Positions 33,775-42,465 of a stretch of 64,000 bases of DNA are shown here, in pieces. The notes beneath the pieces were generated by a model, which searched no databases, was not told where the DNA came from, and was given only the letters and a program-made list of their open reading frames with translations. Made by a program: the position numbers and the translations under genes. This stretch comes from JAGOLU01 sp037138475 (GTDB lineage Bacteria > Patescibacteriota > Microgenomatia > UBA1406 > GWC2-37-13): positions 8,476 through 72,475 of the forward strand of contig JBAXII010000005.1 in assembly GCA_037138475.1 (NCBI GenBank), written 5' to 3'. The number at the start of each line of letters is the position of its first letter. The first letter of the stretch is position 1.

Positions 33775-36369
33775 ATGACAACCATAATCCAAACCGGACT
33801 CGTTGATGAGATGAAGTCCGCATACCTAGACTACGCCATGTCTGTCATCGTATCTCGCGCATTGCCAGATGTACGTGACGGCCTAAAGCCCGTACACCGC
33901 CGTATCCTCTACATGATGCATAAGCAAGGGTTTTCATCAGGAGCGCGGTTTGTAAAGTCGGCACGCGTGGTCGGAGATGTGCTCGGTAAGCTTCACCCAC
34001 ATGGTGATGCACCTGTATATGAGGCCATGGTTCGTCTCGCACAGGAGTTTTCGATGCGCTACCCGCTCATCAAAGGCCAAGGTAACTTTGGATCCATAGA
34101 CGGCGATCCACCAGCCTCGATGCGGTATACAGAGGTGAAGCTGAATCGAATCGCTGAGGAGATGCTCCTCGATATCGAAAAAGATACCGTCGTGATGCGA
34201 GACAATTTTGACGCGACATTTGACGAGCCAGAGTACCTACCTGCGAAACTTCCAAACCTCCTCCTCATGGGATCTGAAGGTATCGCGGTGGGTATGGCGA
34301 CGAAGATCGCTCCACACAACCTGAACGAGCTCATCGATGCAGTCGTGTACATGATCGACAAAGCACAACTGGACAAAACAGCCTACAAAGCATTTGAAAA
34401 AGCCAAGGCAGCTGCACCAAAACCAAAGGTGATCCCTGATGGATATGGCATAACGCCATTTGATGCGACTGCACGCGACCAGGCAAACTGCATGCAGTAT
34501 GGAGTCACGCTCGACGAGCTCCTTGAGTTTGTGAAGGGTCCTGATTTCCCTACCCACGGCATCGTGTATGGTGCCGCGGACATCCGTGAGATGTACACCA
34601 GTGGTCGATCTTCAGTCATCGTCCGTGGAGTCGCCGATATCGAAGAGATGAAAAGTGGCAAGTCCGCAATCATCATCACCGAGCTTCCGTACCAAGTAAA
34701 CAAGGCAAATCTCGTCGAAAAAATCGCCACGCTCGTCGTAGACAAGCGCATCACCGGCATCTCAGATCTGCGCGATGAGTCTAGTCGCGAAGGTATCCGT
34801 GTCGTCATAGAGCTCAAGCGTGATGCCACGCCAAAGCAAGTGTTGAATAATCTCTACAAATACACTGAGCTTCAGACCTCCTTCCCCGCAAACATGGTCG
34901 CGCTCGTGGAGGGTGTCCCCCAGACCCTTGGACTGCAGCCCATCCTCGAGTACTATCTAAAGCACCGCGTAGATATTGTGACGCGCCGCAGCGAGTATGA
35001 GTGGCGCCAGGCAAAGATGCGCGCACATATCCTCGAGGGATACATCATCGCCCTTGATAACATCGACGAGATAGTCGAGATCATCAAAAAGTCCAAGGAC
35101 GAGCCAGAGGCACGAGAAAAGCTCATGAAAAAGTTCAAGCTCTCAGAGATACAGTCTAAGGCCATCCTCGACATGCAGCTCCGCAAGCTGACCGGACTCG
35201 AGCGCAGCAAGATCGAAGACGAGCTCAAAGAGCTGACTGCCCTCATCAAAAAACTTGAGAGTCTCATGCAAGATGTTATGAAGATCCTCGGCGTCATCAA
35301 AGACGAGCTAGGCGACATCCGCAAACAGTTTGGTGATGAACGTAAAACCAAAGTGGTCAAATCCAAGCCAGGCGAGCTCTCAGATGAGATGCTCATCGAG
35401 AACAAAGACGTCCTCGTGGTACTCACCAAAGATGGATATATCAAGTATGTCCCAGGCGATACATTCCGCTCACAGCATCGTGGCGGCCAGGGAGTCACCG
35501 GTATGGAGACCAAAGAGACTGATGACATACTCAATATCATCTCTGCCCAGACTCATGACTTTGTCATGTACTTTACAAACACTGGGCGTACCTTCCAGAC
35601 ACGTGTCTGGGACATCCCTGCGGGATCACGCACGAGCAAAGGCAAGGCGATCGTGAATCTCATCACCCTCAGACCAGAGGAGCGTGTCACTGCCATCCTC
35701 ACCTTCCAGCCAGATATCGCCAAGTCGCGTGGCGCAAAGACCGAGGCAGTCGAGAGTACTGATAAATATGTAGTCATGTTTACCAAAAACGGCACGATCA
35801 AAAAGAGTGAATTCGTCGAGTACAAAAATATCAGGACGAATGGTCTCATAGCCATCAGACTCGATGAGGGTGACGAGCTGAAGTGGGTGAAGCTGACCGA
35901 CGGCACCGCCAACATGATGATGGTATCAAATGCGGGCAAAGCCATCATGTTCCCCGAAAAAGAAGTCAGATCCATCGGACGCGCTGGCATGGGAGTCCGT
36001 GGTATGGACGTAGAGGAGGGCGATAGTATCGCATCAGCCGAGGTCATCACCAAAGCAGATATGAAAAAGTCCCTCATGGTCATCGGCCAACGTGGCATCG
36101 GCAAACGCACGGCGATATCTGAGTTCAAGGACCAGCATCGCGGTGGCAAAGGGGTGAAGATCGCACCTGTAGACGACAAGTTTGGTCAGGTTGCCTCAGT
36201 CTGTATGATCGGCGAAGATCACACCGAGGTCGTCATCACCTCCAGTGGAGGACAGGTGGTCAAGATCGCATTGACCGAGCTCCCTACTCGCTCACGCACC
36301 GCCAAGGGAGTCATCCTCATGCGCATCAAGAGCAAAGACGAGATCATCGTCAGCGCGACATTGATCTAA
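33775..36369 (+). CDS. gyrA: DNA gyrase subunit A
   Basis: This 864-residue subunit cuts and rejoins DNA. Catalytic Tyr118 is in ASMRYTEVKL. The quinolone pocket reads KLHPHGDAPVYEAMVRLAQ: the position of E. coli Ser83 is Ala79 and that of Asp87 is Glu83. After AVVYMIDKAQ there is an extra segment of about 45 residues (roughly 195-243, AFEKAKAAAPKPKVIPDGYG) before the usual KGPDFPTHGIVYG. The C-terminal beta-pinwheel carries a GyrA-box-like QHRGGKG, favouring gyrase over topoisomerase IV. TATAGT ends six bases before the ATG. Confidence 0.96.
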   Translation: MTTIIQTGLVDEMKSAYLDYAMSVIVSRALPDVRDGLKPVHRRILYMMHKQGFSSGARFVKSARVVGDVLGKLHPHGDAPVYEAMVRLAQEFSMRYPLIKGQGNFGSIDGDPPASMRYTEVKLNRIAEEMLLDIEKDTVVMRDNFDATFDEPEYLPAKLPNLLLMGSEGIAVGMATKIAPHNLNELIDAVVYMIDKAQLDKTAYKAFEKAKAAAPKPKVIPDGYGITPFDATARDQANCMQYGVTLDELLEFVKGPDFPTHGIVYGAADIREMYTSGRSSVIVRGVADIEEMKSGKSAIIITELPYQVNKANLVEKIATLVVDKRITGISDLRDESSREGIRVVIELKRDATPKQVLNNLYKYTELQTSFPANMVALVEGVPQTLGLQPILEYYLKHRVDIVTRRSEYEWRQAKMRAHILEGYIIALDNIDEIVEIIKKSKDEPEAREKLMKKFKLSEIQSKAILDMQLRKLTGLERSKIEDELKELTALIKKLESLMQDVMKILGVIKDELGDIRKQFGDERKTKVVKSKPGELSDEMLIENKDVLVVLTKDGYIKYVPGDTFRSQHRGGQGVTGMETKETDDILNIISAQTHDFVMYFTNTGRTFQTRVWDIPAGSRTSKGKAIVNLITLRPEERVTAILTFQPDIAKSRGAKTEAVESTDKYVVMFTKNGTIKKSEFVEYKNIRTNGLIAIRLDEGDELKWVKLTDGTANMMMVSNAGKAIMFPEKEVRSIGRAGMGVRGMDVEEGDSIASAEVITKADMKKSLMVIGQRGIGKRTAISEFKDQHRGGKGVKIAPVDDKFGQVASVCMIGEDHTEVVITSSGGQVVKIALTELPTRSRTAKGVILMRIKSKDEIIVSATLI

Positions 36370-36438
36370 GATAGGCGTTTTGGAATATAAAATAGGTGCA
36401 TTAGGGGCGGCGTCAGCCGCCCCTATACTCACTTCTGC

Positions 36439-36444
36439 TATACT
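36439..36444 (+). promoter_or_regulatory. -10 box TATACT of folD
   Basis: TATACT ends six bases before the folD ATG at 36451, with no ribosome-binding site in between. Confidence 0.6.
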
Positions 36445-36450
36445 TCTCCC

Positions 36451-37329
36451 ATGCTCATGCCGTGCAAAGAGATCAATACAGCGCTCAAATCCACCCTCGC
36501 CACCAAAGTCACCTCACTTATTGCAGGAGGAGTGCATCCTCGACTCCTGGCGGTAATAATCGGTGATTCTCCCGCACAAGAATCGTATATCCGTATCAAG
36601 CGACGAATCGCTGGCGAGCTAGGGATCGACTTCGTACTCTGGCAGGATCATGAGGTCTCGAGTGTCGAGTCGCTTATTGAACGACTCCGCGCAAAGATAG
36701 AGGAGACCAACCCTCATGGTGTGCTGATCCAGCAACCGCTGCCTGCTGGGTTTGATCCGAAGGTGATTTTTTCACATATTGATGCTTCAGTGGATATTGA
36801 AGGAGTGGCAAATGATACATACCTATTCCCCCTCGTCCAAGCTGCGCTCATCGGTCTCTCCTTCGCATACGATCAGACAAAAATAAACTTTGAGCTCCCC
36901 GCTACACTCGAGCCACACATCATCGAGTGGCTGAGGGGAAAGAAAATGGTGATAGGAGGGCGCGGAGCCACATCTGGCGCTCCTGTCGCGCGGTACTTTG
37001 ACTCGATGCAGATCCCATACACGATGACTCACTCGCAGACAGTAGGTGCAGATGAGATCTATCGTAGTGCCGATATCATCGTAAGTGGAGTAGGGAAGCG
37101 AGTGATCCATGCAGGCAATATCAAAAATGGAGTAGTACTCCTAAACTTTGGACTCCGCCAAGAAAGAATTGGTGACCAAAACATACTAAAAGGTGACTAT
37201 GAGGAGAGTGATATAGCCTCGGTGGCGAGTGTGTATACCGGTACCCCCGGTGGCCTCGGTCCTATCGACGTAACGTGCATGTTTGCAAATGTGGTAGAGG
37301 CTGCGGAAAAAAAGGTAATGAAGCTGTAA
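36451..37329 (+). CDS. folD: Methylenetetrahydrofolate dehydrogenase/cyclohydrolase
   Basis: This 292-residue enzyme interconverts methylene-, methenyl- and formyl-tetrahydrofolate. The catalytic Tyr-Lys pair is in ESYIRIKRR, the substrate loop is LIQQPLPAGFD followed by DASVDIEGV, the NAD(P) site is GGRGATSGAPVARYF, and the end has TPGGLGPIDVTCMFANVV. The loop reads IQQPLP where VQLPLP is common, and the usual DVDGF is DVDIEGV, so the protein is divergent but has the key residues. Start at 36451 or 36457. Confidence 0.92.
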   Translation: MLMPCKEINTALKSTLATKVTSLIAGGVHPRLLAVIIGDSPAQESYIRIKRRIAGELGIDFVLWQDHEVSSVESLIERLRAKIEETNPHGVLIQQPLPAGFDPKVIFSHIDASVDIEGVANDTYLFPLVQAALIGLSFAYDQTKINFELPATLEPHIIEWLRGKKMVIGGRGATSGAPVARYFDSMQIPYTMTHSQTVGADEIYRSADIIVSGVGKRVIHAGNIKNGVVLLNFGLRQERIGDQNILKGDYEESDIASVASVYTGTPGGLGPIDVTCMFANVVEAAEKKVMKL

Positions 37330-37740
37330 GGTTTATAATGTTATAAAGTTCATAATGCCCCGAAGGTATCCCTTTTGGACTATAAGGTTTATTTGGCTCA
37401 AATTTTATAGAGGCTCCGTCGCACTTGTCTGTCAATCCCGTCCCGCCATGGCGGGACGGGATCCAGTGTGAAAAATGATCAAGTGAAGTCATTGGATTCC
37501 CACCCTCGCCCCACCGACTGGGAGGATTTAGAATTTGGAATTTATATTTAGATTATTTGTAGGTCGTAACAAGAGTGGCACCATACACGTCATGGTGAGC
37601 CCTCCGGGCGTAGCCTATGGGCGGAGCCTGACGAACCATGACGTGTCACACTTCGTCATGCTCAGTGTGACTCAAGATGTGTAGATCGTATTGCAAACTG
37701 AGAATTGTAGATCGAAAATCTTTCCTTTTAAATTTTACCT
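37330..37740. repeat. Intergenic repeats between folD and miaA
   Basis: The gap of 429 bases has no gene. It contains AAGGTTTATAATGTTATAAAGTT (37331-37353), a CCCGTCCCGCCATGGCGGGACGGGATCC hairpin (37439-37464), and a CATGGTGAGCCCTCC...GAACCATG-type element (37590-37640). Confidence 0.65.
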
Positions 37741-37758
37741 TTTGCATTTTGAATTTAT

Positions 37759-38622
37759 ATGATCCATTTCATCCTCGGACAGACCGCGACGGGCAAGACA
37801 GCGCGAGCCGTCAGGCTCGCGCATGAGATAGGTGGAGAGCTCGTCAATTGTGATAGTCGCCAAGTCTATACAGGGCTCGACATCATTACCGGTAAAACTG
37901 ACAATCCGACGGATATACCGATGCATATGGTAGATCTGGTCGATGTGTCAGCCAGATACAACGCGCATGAATATGCGATGAGAGCAAGGGAAATCATCGG
38001 CGACATCATCGCCCGAGGCAAATCACCTATCATCATCGGTGGCACAGGACTCTATGCGCACTATCTCCTGCACATGAAAGAATCACTAGCTACGAGCTGC
38101 GAGCCAGAAATGAAGCTTCCCATCAATACTGACGAGGCGGGGAGTGTTGAAGATATGCAGATGAAAATAGGCTCGATCGATCCGACTGCACTCGCAAATC
38201 TAAACAAGAGTGACCGGGCAAATCCTCACCGCCTCCTTTCGCTCCTCTCCAAACTTCAAAATCCCTCCTACGTCTCCCCACTTGATACAAAAGTGACTTT
38301 GTTTCCAGGTGTGCCCCACAAAATCCAGATCCTCTTGCATGAATCCCCGCAGGCAACTCGCGATCGACTCTCTCTGCGAGTCGCTACGCGACTCGCTGCC
38401 GGCGCGATAGAGGAGTGTCGTCACCTTCTCACACAGGGATATACCCCTGAGATGCCTGGTCTCCAGACGCTCGGTTACACACAACTCTTTGAGTATTTGA
38501 GTGGCGCAATTACCCTTGAGCACGCAACTGAGCAGTGGCTTGCTTCCGAGTGCAAGTACGCGAAGCGCCAAAAAACATATATGAAAAAGTACTTTCCTAC
38601 AGCTGAGATTGTGCAAGTTTAA
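37759..38622 (+). CDS. miaA: tRNA dimethylallyltransferase
   Basis: This 287-residue enzyme adds the dimethylallyl group to A37 of tRNAs that read UNN codons. It begins with the P-loop MIHFILGQTATGKTARAVRL, followed by ELVNCDSRQVYTGLDIITGK, DVSARYNAHEYA, IIIGGTGLYAHYLLH, and near the end GLQTLGYTQLFEYLSG and KYAKRQKTYMKKYF. All are diagnostic. Length is slightly short but complete. Confidence 0.95.
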   Translation: MIHFILGQTATGKTARAVRLAHEIGGELVNCDSRQVYTGLDIITGKTDNPTDIPMHMVDLVDVSARYNAHEYAMRAREIIGDIIARGKSPIIIGGTGLYAHYLLHMKESLATSCEPEMKLPINTDEAGSVEDMQMKIGSIDPTALANLNKSDRANPHRLLSLLSKLQNPSYVSPLDTKVTLFPGVPHKIQILLHESPQATRDRLSLRVATRLAAGAIEECRHLLTQGYTPEMPGLQTLGYTQLFEYLSGAITLEHATEQWLASECKYAKRQKTYMKKYFPTAEIVQV

Positions 38623-38654
38623 CTGTTCTGCTACTCAACACATTCGAGCACGAT

Positions 38655-38825
38655 TTATACCGAGTCATTCTGATCCCGCCGTGGTGGAGAAGAATCTCTA
38701 TATGAGATCTTTCGACTCCGCTTACGCTTCGCTCAAGATGACATGTGTCGCTTTGCATACTTAGATCCCGGATCTCACTCACGCGTATGTCCGGGATGAC
38801 TCGCTCTCGCTCGTCACTTTACGCA
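38655..38825. repeat. Intergenic repeats after miaA
   Basis: Three repeat types follow each other: TCATTCTGATCCCGCCGTGG...AGAATCTC (38664-38700), GATCTTTCGACTCC...TCAAGATGACATG (38705-38744), and GATCCCGGATCTCAC...GTCCGGGATGAC (38764-38800). Confidence 0.75.
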
Positions 38826-38864
38826 CACAGACTGATTTAACTTTGCTCCCCTCTCCATATTCTG

Positions 38865-38870
38865 TATAAT
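38865..38870 (+). promoter_or_regulatory. -10 box TATAAT
   Basis: TATAAT ends six bases before the ATG at 38877. Confidence 0.65.
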
Positions 38871-38876
38871 GATGCT

Positions 38877-41567
38877 ATGTTGCAAGACAGGTCTCTCAAG
38901 ATACCTTCAAAAAAGACACTCGCCGGAGTGTTTCTCGTGGTCGTTGCGCTCCTTGTGCTATACATGGCTTTGAGGCCTACCAGCGAGACAAAACCAGCGG
39001 TGACGACACAGGTTCCTGCACCCGATCAAGAATCATTACAGTCTGTAGCGAGTGGTACCCAAGCCTCTGGCACCTCCATCAGCAAATATATTTGGGGGGA
39101 GAACTATCACGAAGGAGTAGCTGTCGAACAACCATCCAATACCCAACCACATCATCCAGGATCTACGGTCGTGCGCTTTCCCGGAGGATGTGCCACAGAT
39201 TCACATGATTCGAGTAAGAATAAAATCATCTTTAATTCTTCCAACTATGACAGTCTTTCTTATGATGACCTTAGAACTTATGCGGTGAGAAATAATGTAG
39301 ACATACTTTACTCGATCAATGTAAACAGATCAGAATGGGAGTATGCCAACCCTTGTGGCCAAACATCACAAATTGGTCTAAATGAAGAAGCGCTAATAAA
39401 CAATGCGAAAGAAATAGTCAGAAAAGAGACAGTTGCTGGCCGAAAGATAAAGTACTATGAGCTAGGCAACGAGCAGTGGGGGCCTAAACTCGAGGGGAAA
39501 GTAGGCGATGACTCTTATGCAAAGGTATCTGCTCGATTTGCGCGGGCAATGAAATCAGTGGATCCAACGATCAAGATAGTATTCCAAGGAGCACAAAATA
39601 GCGGTCAAACAGTATGGATCAATGCAGTCAACGCTGAATCGGCAAACTTTGATTTTATTTCTATACACAGATTTTCATACAATTACCCCGATGAACTGCG
39701 TGGAAATGAATCTGGAACAGATTATGTGGATGCCCACAAAAAACTCTATACCAAACCACTTATAGTCACTGAGTGGAACTTTGATACATTCACTGGTAAC
39801 AGAATGGCAGGTACTGCATATACATTCCGTCACCCGCTACTTCTCACTGAACAACTCATAAAGTTTATTGCACACGGAACCGAGGTGGCTATAGTGCACA
39901 ATATAAACGAATTGAATCAGCCGGTAAACAAAGATGTATATCCGCTGACCAATGTCGTGGCCGGAGGCACTTTTTACACTGCAAACTATGCCGACAGCGT
40001 CAAGTCAAACCCTACACCTTCCGTGAGTACACTCTATGCCGCAGGTGCTGATGGTAAAAAATACCTTTTCGTAGTAAATCCACTGCAGACCGAACAAACG
40101 GTGACCCTCTCTTTGCCTAGCTCATATCCTATATCTCTTACGAGCCTCGTCACCGACACGATCTCGGCGCCAAGTCTCTCAAGCGCGGCTGGTGAAGTGA
40201 AAAGGAATCCAACAACCTCAACTGCTATAACTAACAACACTATCAAAGTACCAGGCTTCACCATCGCACGCTATGAGTTTAGCTCTTCACCACCTCCAAG
40301 TTCATCCTGTAAAGTCCAGGCCGCATTTCCTGCTCCCGCGTCCACATTGCCAGACCTCATCACTGCATTTACTCACAATGTCGGCGGCGCAGTGTTAAAT
40401 GTTCCTACCGTCGCAGGTGCTGAAGCCGGAGGACTGCTCCTCAGCGTATCGCTCAATTTTTCAGATCGATCAAAGTATTGTAGCAATGATGGACAGGCTC
40501 ATTTCAAAAATGCCATGCTGTATACCGCAATACAAAATGATAAGGTGATTTTTAATCGATGCGATGATACCAGTCGCGTATTTAATCGAAGCTATCTCAA
40601 TAGACTGGTGAATGGTCCTGTCAAATTTGAAGTTTCAGTTGTCGAGGCTCCTTGTCGACCCACAGATGTTGAGCCAAATGAACCCCTTGATGTGCCCGAG
40701 GAAAAGTCTCAGAGAAAAACATTGGAGTTTACGGTGACAGGTGCGGTTGCAAACGATCTGTCAGGTTGTGGTGATAGTACCATGCACGTACCGAGTGGCA
40801 CCTCTTCCTGTACACCCGCAAGCGCAACGGGGGCGCAGCCAGGTATAGGAAATGGTACGACTGGTGGCACAAACACTACTCCCACACTGACACCTGTTCC
40901 AGGCGCAGCCACAAATACGCCTACACCCATCGGCCAGGCAACCGCTACTCCCGGACCTGCAGCCACAAGTACCCCTGTCCCTCCCACAGGCACCCCGACG
41001 AACTCTCCGACACCATCTGACACGCCGACCCCCACTGCGTCACCCACTCCCACAGGCACACTTACTCCGACTCAGACTCCTACCGCTTCGCCCACGCTGA
41101 CCCCACTCCCAACACCTACAGCACTCCCCACCCCGACTATGATCGCACGCTGTGCTGCTCAGCAGTGTCGCTCAGCCTGTGGATGGCTGGATAGCTACGG
41201 CTCCTGTCATGACAGTGGGATATTGCCCAGCGGTCAGCGCTGCTGCTATCTTGGATGCTATAACAGCAGCTGCATGCAGCTCGTCGGAGACGGGGTAGAC
41301 TCATGCAAGCTCGGCGCGTCGTGTACGACATCAGTCGCATCTCTCTCGTATATCACCCCCGCAGTCGCAGGTGCAGGCCAACCCCCCCAGTCATCCGTGC
41401 CTGTGGGGAGCGTGGCTCAGCCGATCATGAACCAACAGACCCCCCAAAGCATTCCAAATCCTCCGACAGCACAACCAAATCGAACGATGCTCGCATCAGG
41501 ACTTCCCATACCTCTGTGGATGCTTGCAGTGCCTGTCTTAATTTTGATAGCCGGCATCGTGTTGTAG
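38877..41567 (+). CDS. Surface-anchored clan GH-A glycoside-hydrolase-like protein
   Basis: This 896-residue protein starts with a membrane segment (LAGVFLVVVALLVLYMAL). A TIM-barrel glycosidase domain follows (about 70-400). YYELGNEQWG holds a likely acid/base Glu199 and LIVTEWNFD a likely nucleophile Glu299; the 100-residue gap and motifs fit clan GH-A families such as GH51 or GH39. A beta-sandwich (about 400-470), an unknown Cys-containing domain, a 100-residue Thr/Pro linker, a Cys-rich module (CRSACGW...RCCYLGCYNSSC) and a C-terminal helix (PIPLWMLAVPVLILIAGIVL) complete it. It probably acts on arabinose- or xylose-type glycans outside the cell. Confidence 0.78.
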   Translation: MLQDRSLKIPSKKTLAGVFLVVVALLVLYMALRPTSETKPAVTTQVPAPDQESLQSVASGTQASGTSISKYIWGENYHEGVAVEQPSNTQPHHPGSTVVRFPGGCATDSHDSSKNKIIFNSSNYDSLSYDDLRTYAVRNNVDILYSINVNRSEWEYANPCGQTSQIGLNEEALINNAKEIVRKETVAGRKIKYYELGNEQWGPKLEGKVGDDSYAKVSARFARAMKSVDPTIKIVFQGAQNSGQTVWINAVNAESANFDFISIHRFSYNYPDELRGNESGTDYVDAHKKLYTKPLIVTEWNFDTFTGNRMAGTAYTFRHPLLLTEQLIKFIAHGTEVAIVHNINELNQPVNKDVYPLTNVVAGGTFYTANYADSVKSNPTPSVSTLYAAGADGKKYLFVVNPLQTEQTVTLSLPSSYPISLTSLVTDTISAPSLSSAAGEVKRNPTTSTAITNNTIKVPGFTIARYEFSSSPPPSSSCKVQAAFPAPASTLPDLITAFTHNVGGAVLNVPTVAGAEAGGLLLSVSLNFSDRSKYCSNDGQAHFKNAMLYTAIQNDKVIFNRCDDTSRVFNRSYLNRLVNGPVKFEVSVVEAPCRPTDVEPNEPLDVPEEKSQRKTLEFTVTGAVANDLSGCGDSTMHVPSGTSSCTPASATGAQPGIGNGTTGGTNTTPTLTPVPGAATNTPTPIGQATATPGPAATSTPVPPTGTPTNSPTPSDTPTPTASPTPTGTLTPTQTPTASPTLTPLPTPTALPTPTMIARCAAQQCRSACGWLDSYGSCHDSGILPSGQRCCYLGCYNSSCMQLVGDGVDSCKLGASCTTSVASLSYITPAVAGAGQPPQSSVPVGSVAQPIMNQQTPQSIPNPPTAQPNRTMLASGLPIPLWMLAVPVLILIAGIVL

Positions 41568-41654
41568 TCCATACGCATATCGGCTTCCATATCATGCCTG
41601 AAATATGTGGGATTCCAGCTTTGATCCTTGATTTGAAATTTGCGAGCTGATGCG

Positions 41655-41766
41655 AGTATGGGGGGGTCAATCCGATCATTACACCCCCATCCCGTCCGCC
41701 AAATCGGCGGACGGGATTACCCCCTCTCTGCCTCCGCCGATTTGGCGGATCGGCAGAAGGGGGAGT
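41655..41766. repeat. GGGGG/CCCCCT cloverleaf-type repeat
   Basis: One copy of the large composite repeat. It has GGGGGGGTCAATCC...TTACACCCCC, a CCCGTCCGCCAAATCGGCGGACGGG hairpin, and CCCCCTCTCTGCC...GGCAGAAGGGGGAGT. No gene is seen in 41568-41856. Confidence 0.75.
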
Positions 41767-41856
41767 TTGGGACATTATCCGTCGCTTTATAGACTTTATG
41801 GACTCTGATCCCGTATCGCTTTACTTCTGCGCTCGCATTTACTACTATGTAGGGGT

Positions 41857-42465
41857 ATGAGTCATAACTTTACCCCCGTAGATTTAGCGAGATTTTTGAG
41901 CGCTCCTCCTGACCCTACCAAGTCCGCTGCACCAAAGACCAAAGGGTTTTCATTTGACAAAGTATTTCTCCCATTTTCGGTGGCCATCCTCCTCATGTCT
42001 CTCACCTTTTATGGCATGCGATACCTCTATGACAGCTCACAAGCAAAGCAAGTGGTGACAAACAAAGCTACCCTCGAAGTGATCTCCGCGATTGAGCCAT
42101 CAGTCGTACCTACGACCCCTATAGTTGCCGAAAAAATATACTCAAGCATGGGTCAAATCGAGATAAACACAGAAAAACTCACTGCCAGCGCTCGTGCACA
42201 GTATCCAAACTTTACCGATACCCAGCTCTCCACTACAGTCAACAAGAGCCTACTCGAATGGGCGGCCCTCAGACAATATTTCAAACCTGACAAGGTGGTC
42301 TTTGCAAAGTTGAAAATAAATGTATCCAAACCGCTCGAGTCCTTTTCAGATATAAACAAAGACCTCGGAGTCTTGATAGTTGCACTCGATAAAAAGGACG
42401 ATCTGGGCAAGCCTCCCGTTGCTCAGCTTGTCGAAGAATACAAAAAGGTAGTTGAAATCAAATGA
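41857..42465 (+). CDS. Single-span membrane protein of unknown function
   Basis: This 202-residue protein has a cytoplasmic N-terminus of about 38 residues (SHNFTPVDLARFLSAPPDPTK), one helix (VFLPFSVAILLMSLTFYGMRYLY), and an outer domain of about 140 mostly helical, charged residues. No family is recognised. It lies between two Cys-module surface proteins and overlaps the next start by four bases (ATGA), so it is translationally coupled to it and may help to export or hold that protein. TACTAT ends eight bases before its ATG. Confidence 0.7.
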   Translation: MSHNFTPVDLARFLSAPPDPTKSAAPKTKGFSFDKVFLPFSVAILLMSLTFYGMRYLYDSSQAKQVVTNKATLEVISAIEPSVVPTTPIVAEKIYSSMGQIEINTEKLTASARAQYPNFTDTQLSTTVNKSLLEWAALRQYFKPDKVVFAKLKINVSKPLESFSDINKDLGVLIVALDKKDDLGKPPVAQLVEEYKKVVEIK

